A stretch of DNA of 64,000 nucleotides, from assembly GCF_019097595.1 (NCBI RefSeq), contig NC_080717.1:18576336-18640335 (forward strand), written 5' to 3'. The stretch comes from Hemibagrus wyckioides. Its lineage: Eukaryota > Chordata > Actinopteri > Siluriformes > Bagridae. Below, in pieces: positions 60,101-64,000 of this stretch. The translations under genes were made by a program, and so were the position numbers. The notes below the pieces were generated by a model that worked only from the letters and a program-made list of their open reading frames with translations, was not told where the DNA came from and ran no database searches. Positions within the stretch are counted from its first letter, which is position 1. Each line of letters begins with the position of its first letter.

Positions 60101-63100
60101 GACGGGTAAGATCCCACCGTTTGCACATGGGACAACCTAAGGCAGGCACAGTCGTGATAACTGGCCAAAAAAAGAATTTTCCAATGTGGAAGAAATCTAC
60201 TGGAAGGACTTAAACAGGGTAAAAGTGAGAGCACACTGGTCAGAATCTTCATTAAAGAGACAATGCAGCTCTGACCTAGGGGATAAAAATGATTGATGTC
60301 CATTAGGACATACCTGTATTGGGTGCAGAAAGTGTCCTAAACATTCCACAGCGTTCCTCTGATCACTGGGACTCTCCAAAGAGAACTGCATGGAGAAAAC
60401 AGATCATTAATAGTTAATAATTGATGAATTTTAACCACTTACCAGCCATCCCCACAGCTGTCTTTGAAAGAAAGCTAAAGCATATCTTTCGGGAATTTCA
60501 TTTCATTGTGTGTACCGCTTATCTGATCTATACTCGGGTCACGGGGAGCCTGTGCCCGAGTGCCCAATCTCCGGTGTCATCGGGTATCAAGGCAGGATAC
60601 ACCCTGGACAGAGTCTTTTGAGAATTGTAGTTTTGGGAATTGGTCGAGCTTTATAATATAAGGACATGAGAAATGGCTAGATAGCCAACTTCTGTAGCAG
60701 AGGGTTAGGGTTAGGGTAGCCATAGGAGTAAACTTTATGGTATGAATTTATGTCCTTTGCTATTAGATATATTGTCTAAATAAATAAATTGCATGTATCT
60801 ACTGTGTTTCACATACAACCTGCCTTTCATCAGAGGCTCTGGGTTGTAGTGTATTTGGGTGTAGGTGGTTGGAACAAGCCGGTAAGTGAACTCTGGGTTT
60901 AATTTACTTTAAATATAACAAGTGTTTACATGACATACTGTCAGGAAAGAGAGGAGCAGGAAATATATTATTGTAGAATCAGAAATGTGGTGTAGAATAG
61001 CAAGATATTTTGTGTGTAATTATTTGTAAAGCTATGATTTCAATCAGCGGGTCCTAACTACTTGTCATGACGAATATGAAATCTTTAATGTGTGTGTGTG
61101 GTAATGGCCATGAACCTGTACACTGTGTTGTCTTTCCTCTTCATCTTGACAGTGCCATTTGTGGACGATTCCCCAGGCTCCTCAAACTGGTGAGAGCTTT
61201 TTCTCTTGGTTTCCTCTTTTTATTTTTATCCATTTTCATACTTGATTTTGTGAATATTTCAAGTTGTGTACCTTTCATGTTCCACGTTTTTTTTATGTCT
61301 TTGTAAAATGGATAAAGTGTTGAGAAAATGAATTGAAATAAAAGCTTCAGAATGTAGCATTTGCTCATCTGCTAGAGCTTTAAGTGTCACCCAAATGAAG
61401 ATGAGGTTCCTTTCTGAGCCTGGTTCCTCTCAAGGTTTCTTCCTCACATCATCTCAGGGAGTTTTCCCTTGCCACCGTCGCCACAGGCTTGCTCATTAGG
61501 GATAAAATAAAATTAGGGATAAAATAGTTTAATAATTTATTATTACACATTAGTTTTTTTTTCCCTCTCCTTTCTCTGTTTATCTTCTTTTGTAAAGCTG
61601 CTTTGAGACAATGTCCATTGTAAAAGGCGCTATACAAATAAATTGAATTGAATTGAAAATAAAGTAACTGCCTGATGAGGCGTAGTGGCGAAAAATGACT
61701 TCACAGAAAATCTTTAGCTGCAACATTTCAGAATTTCACAGGCCACATTTGAGATGATTGGCGCAACATTAAGACTAATTAAGAGGCTCATCACCACCAA
61801 CCACCAGTTCTGACCCGAAAGAGGATTGTCATCTCCTCGTTCAGAGTCCAGAGTAGTGGGGGAAACTTGTAATATTATTAAAGAATAATTAAGGCACTGT
61901 TATATCAGGCTGCCAAATGTAGTGGAGGACAACGAAACTGCATATCGCAAATCTTGTGCCACAGGTTTACGGTGTGCGGCACGGCACACACATCCCTATT
62001 CTTCCCCGAATGGGTGGCTGCCATGATCGCGTCACTAAGCCGTCTGTTGTTCTCCAAACGTGTCTATGACTGCCGCACAATATGAGAAATTCTGTCATGT
62101 GACACATTATTTTTCATAACGTTTGGAGTATCAACATAGAATTTGTGCACTGAAGTTAAATGGAAAAAAAGGTTATGTCAACACTCTATCACTTTAGGTT
62201 TCCATCAGGTTATCATTTCAGAGTGTTAAAAAAATGGATGGAAGTGTATCTAGTGATGCTATAAGGAGACCGGGTTACAAGTTCTGTGCTCCATGTCAGT
62301 CATTAATCTGAATAGACAGCAGTTGATATTGTGTCTTGCTTAATTACTGTGTCAAGATTAAAAGTAAAGAACATCTCTTTACCTGTGCATAAATAAATTG
62401 GATTGGCACCAATACATTTTTATCATTAGTAGTCTATTAAATGGGCAACCACGTTTACAAATTAATTAGATAGCTGTCAATTTCCTGTTCGAAAGTGTGC
62501 TGTTTTTTCACTGCAAAACTAATTAACTTGATGGCTGATTGACTTAAGCCTAACACTCGGATTCTTCATTCTTCGTCTCATGTAGGACGGCCACAGTCTT
62601 CCTGCACCGATAGGTTTTGATGTTGAAACCCGCACTGCAGTTCCTTCCTGCAAGGTGCGTCATCTGTTTTTATTTTTCTGGAAAGAAATTTCCTGAATAT
62701 GAACAGTTCTGTGTTTTAAAGTCATGTCTATTTCTTTCCCGGTTTAGGGCAGCTACTTTGTTTCAGACGAAGTCAAGGAATTTATTCTGCGTTTTCTGAA
62801 CCAGTAAGTCTACACTCTTGTCAAATTTAAACATATACTTGCCACTGAGCAGGATCAGGATCCCAAATTTAGTCCTGAGCTCGGGTTATGGTTTGTGTGG
62901 AGTTTCTCGTGTTCTTTCCTTCGCTCCATCTTAAGCAACATTGCAGTAGGTTTAACAGTGAATCTAGATTGCCCCAAGTTGTGAATGATGCTTCTTTAAT
63001 GCAGGGCTCTTGGAATCAGCCCCGGATCACCCAAGGGATGACCGGCCCAAGATAAAATGATTGCTTAAGCTTCAAAACCCAAGTGTTCATTATAACCATT

Positions 63101-63583
63101 CTTAACAGAATCCCTATCTCTGTTTTGTGTTAGATTCTACAGCGTGTACGACTCGGGAAACAGACAGCCTCTACTGAACGCATATCATGATGGGGCCTGC
63201 TTCTCCCTCAGCATTCCCTTCACCATGCACAACCCCTCCAAGTACATCCTCTTTTTTTTTCATATTTAAAATGTACTTCATGTTTATTGTTTTATTATTC
63301 ATATAACAACGTCATAAATCAAAGGTAGCAAAAGCAAATGCTAAGCCTCTATAGTTTGAAAAGCTTACAAATATCATATTACAGAGACATAAACATAGCA
63401 GTCTAGATGAACTGCTATCCCTTTAATTATGTCAGAGTACATTCCCTGCTCTTTATCCCTCTGAATATTCAATACAGGAAGTCGTATCTTTTGTCTTTCT
63501 CTCTAACACTTTCTGCCATCACAGGTCGAACTTGGGAGAATACGTAAATCACAATCGCAACATTAAGAGAATCAAAGATCCAG
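53692..63583 (+). CDS. nxf1: Nuclear RNA export factor 1 (TAP), 5' part; continues past the window
   Basis: NXF1 (with NXT1) carries mRNPs through the nuclear pore. Exons: 53,692-53,719; 54,642-54,843; 55,431-55,599; 55,692-55,775; 55,911-56,015; 56,123-56,203; 56,289-56,358; 56,498-56,586; 57,434-57,541; 57,680-57,789; 61,153-61,189; 62,586-62,654; 62,748-62,803; 63,134-63,241; 63,525-63,583. All phases fit, giving 458 codons. Residues 1-125 form the Arg/Gly-rich cargo and adaptor region. About 127-205 is the RRM-like domain ('[18 protein letters not shown]', '[14 protein letters not shown]'). About 225-380 is the leucine-rich repeat domain ('[11 protein letters not shown]', '[11 protein letters not shown]', '[12 protein letters not shown]'). 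From about 395 the NTF2-like domain begins ('[21 protein letters not shown]'). The UBA end lies outside. The exon 5 donor is GC. Intron 10 is 3.4 kb and holds a CTE-like element. It could be nxf1a or nxf1b; this cannot be told here. Confidence 0.97.
54066..54107. repeat. (TG)n(TA)n microsatellite in nxf1 intron 1
   Basis: Tandem tg run passing into ta run. Confidence 0.93.
55010..55365 (+). mobile_element. Tc1-like transposon 3' fragment in nxf1 intron 2
   Basis: The eroded transposase C-terminus on the + strand ('gagccctgacctcaaccccagtgaatac') parallels the kinase-gene intron copy at 48,885-49,200. It is followed by 'ggtggtcaaaatgcacatatggttgtgactggtcagg', the family's 3' end, cut off before the terminal repeat. 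It is dead. Confidence 0.65.
57113..57342 (+). repeat. 32-bp minisatellite in nxf1 intron 8
   Basis: About 7.5 units of a 32-bp motif that starts alternately GTCAAGAG or GACAAGAG and contains GTCTGCATGAGTGGGCGGGAT. Units 1, 3, 4, 5 and 7 are 32 nt, unit 2 is 33 and unit 6 is shortened to 22. The + (transcribed) strand is G-rich, including GGGTGGGGTGGGGG in unit 2. Confidence 0.9.
59655..60030 (-). repeat. LINE 3' end, reverse orientation, in nxf1 intron 10
   Basis: 'tcaagtcaaagtcaaagaagctttattgtcacttcaaccatatata' starts a reversed LINE-like tail, followed by 'gtgaaacagcgttcctcctagacc', shared with 38,890-38,930. It ends about 40 nt before the CTE-like element. Confidence 0.65.
60073..60286 (+). 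ncRNA. Constitutive transport element (CTE)-like RNA in nxf1 intron 10
   Basis: Nested complementary arms: GGCCAGTT 60,073-60,080 with AACTGGCC 60,159-60,166; GACTG 60,086-60,090 with CAGTC 60,149-60,153; GCC 60,095-60,097 with GGC 60,145-60,147; TCCCA 60,112-60,116 with TGGGA 60,128-60,132. Between the last two stems is an internal loop with AATGACGGGTAAGA on one side and CAACCTAAGGCA on the other. This is the sequence pair known to bind NXF1's RRM-LRR region in the type-D retroviral CTE and in mammalian NXF1 intron 10. A weaker second pair follows: AAACAGGGTAAAAGTGA (60,212-60,228) and GACCTAGGGGA (60,273-60,283). An alternative fold joins both halves into one long hairpin with two inverted loops. 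Known role: NXF1/NXT1-dependent export of mRNA keeping the intron. Confidence 0.88.
60490..60612 (+). repeat. SINE family A fragment in nxf1 intron 10
   Basis: 'gtaccgcttatctgatctatactcgggtcacggggagcctg' and 'gcaggatacaccctggacagagt' are tail pieces of the family A SINE. Confidence 0.55.
61365..61663 (+). repeat. Teleost interspersed repeat ending in (TGAAT)n, nxf1 intron 11
   Basis: It starts 'gctagagctttaagtgtcacccaaatgaagatgaggttcc' and ends 'gtaaagctgctttgagacaatgtccattg...gcgctatacaaataaattgaattgaattg'. This is the best preserved copy of this family in the window. Confidence 0.75.
62857..63000 (+). repeat. SINE family A fragment, nxf1 intron 13
   Basis: 'ggatcccaaatttagtcctgagctcgggttatggtttgtgtggagtttctcgtg' parallels 14,090-14,150 of the SINE. 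Confidence 0.5.
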
Positions 63584-64000
63584 GTAAGCACAGAAGTAAA
63601 ATGTATAATTGACATAATTATATCTACAGTCATGCTCTTACGCTGTGCTTTACTTAACTGGGAATTAGTGCAGGTTTGAGCTTAAAACTGGGGGGAAAAA
63701 ACATGGATGCCTCCATGAAAGCCTGTGTTTTCTAAGTCATGAGTTTATATTTAAATCAACTAATGTGTCTATGTTGATAGAGCTAAAGTAAGTGCTACTA
63801 TAAACTCATGACAATAATAACGAAAGCTCATAATTCGGAAATTCCAAGTTATGAGCTTTTGCTTTTTAAATCAAAGTTTAATGAATGATTTCAAAACCCA
63901 TTACAATCATTCACATTTTCAAGTATAGTAGATTTATTATCATCTCACATCGTCTTTTCTATATATTATAATTATATAATTTTTATTGTAACAATACAAT

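Larger units (their letters stand above)
57790..61152 (+). other. nxf1 intron 10, candidate regulated retained intron
   Basis: This is the longest nxf1 intron in the window. It sits between the exon ending 'TYI' plus AG and the exon starting T plus 'AICGRF'. That is the position at which human NXF1 keeps intron 10. Read through, the frame continues [10 protein letters not shown] and stops at TAA 57,818-57,820, giving 358 residues. The intron also contains a reverse LINE tail, the CTE-like element and a SINE scrap. Confidence 0.75.

Noticed and set aside
60702..60717. Telomere-like (GGGTTA) repeats
   Set aside because: Only about two and a half units. Too short to indicate a telomere relic.

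Overview
The window is nuclear DNA from a teleost fish. Its genes have vertebrate exon-intron structure, and it carries many Tc1/mariner elements, fish-type tRNA-derived SINEs, LINE tails and long microsatellites. The repeat mix resembles otophysan (catfish-like) genomes, but that is a weak inference. Three protein-coding genes are recognisable, all on the + strand and all in the right half. Exon boundaries below come from reading splice sites and checking that phases join.

Positions 1 to about 34,200 form a gene-poor stretch in which I could support no protein-coding gene. It holds decayed Tc1/mariner elements (4,085-5,018; 10,640-10,870; 22,137-22,455; 23,600-25,130; 25,470-26,994; 29,649-30,157), a non-autonomous terminal-inverted-repeat element (32,700-33,240), a large palindromic element (33,412-34,195), SINE and LINE tail fragments, and microsatellites.

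Positions 35,214-40,944 encode seipin (bscl2, 8 coding exons, 349 aa), with a Tc1 element in intron 4. Positions 43,525-50,043 encode an inositol-trisphosphate 3-kinase family protein (7 exons, 594 aa). Its first exon is long, disordered and Ser-rich, and the calmodulin-binding-like segment and catalytic core follow. From 53,692 to the right edge lies nxf1, the mRNA export receptor. Fifteen exons are in the window (458 codons) and the gene continues beyond it. bscl2 and nxf1 are also neighbours on human 11q12.3. Human has no ITPK gene there, so this kinase may be a fourth ITPK ohnolog that mammals lost.

The most interesting signal is inside nxf1 intron 10 (57,790-61,152). At 60,073-60,286 there is a constitutive transport element (CTE)-like RNA structure. 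It has the NXF1-binding internal-loop motifs AATGACGGGTAAGA and CAACCTAAGGCA, framed by nested perfect stems, followed by a weaker second half. If the intron is retained, exon 10 reads into a stop after ten intron-affected codons, giving a predicted 358-aa short protein. The human small-TAP product of the equivalent retained intron is about 356 aa. This matches the known autoregulatory circuit in which NXF1 exports its own intron-retaining mRNA. Two GC-AG introns (one in the kinase gene, one in nxf1), a 32-bp minisatellite in nxf1 intron 8, and several nested transposon structures are also noted.
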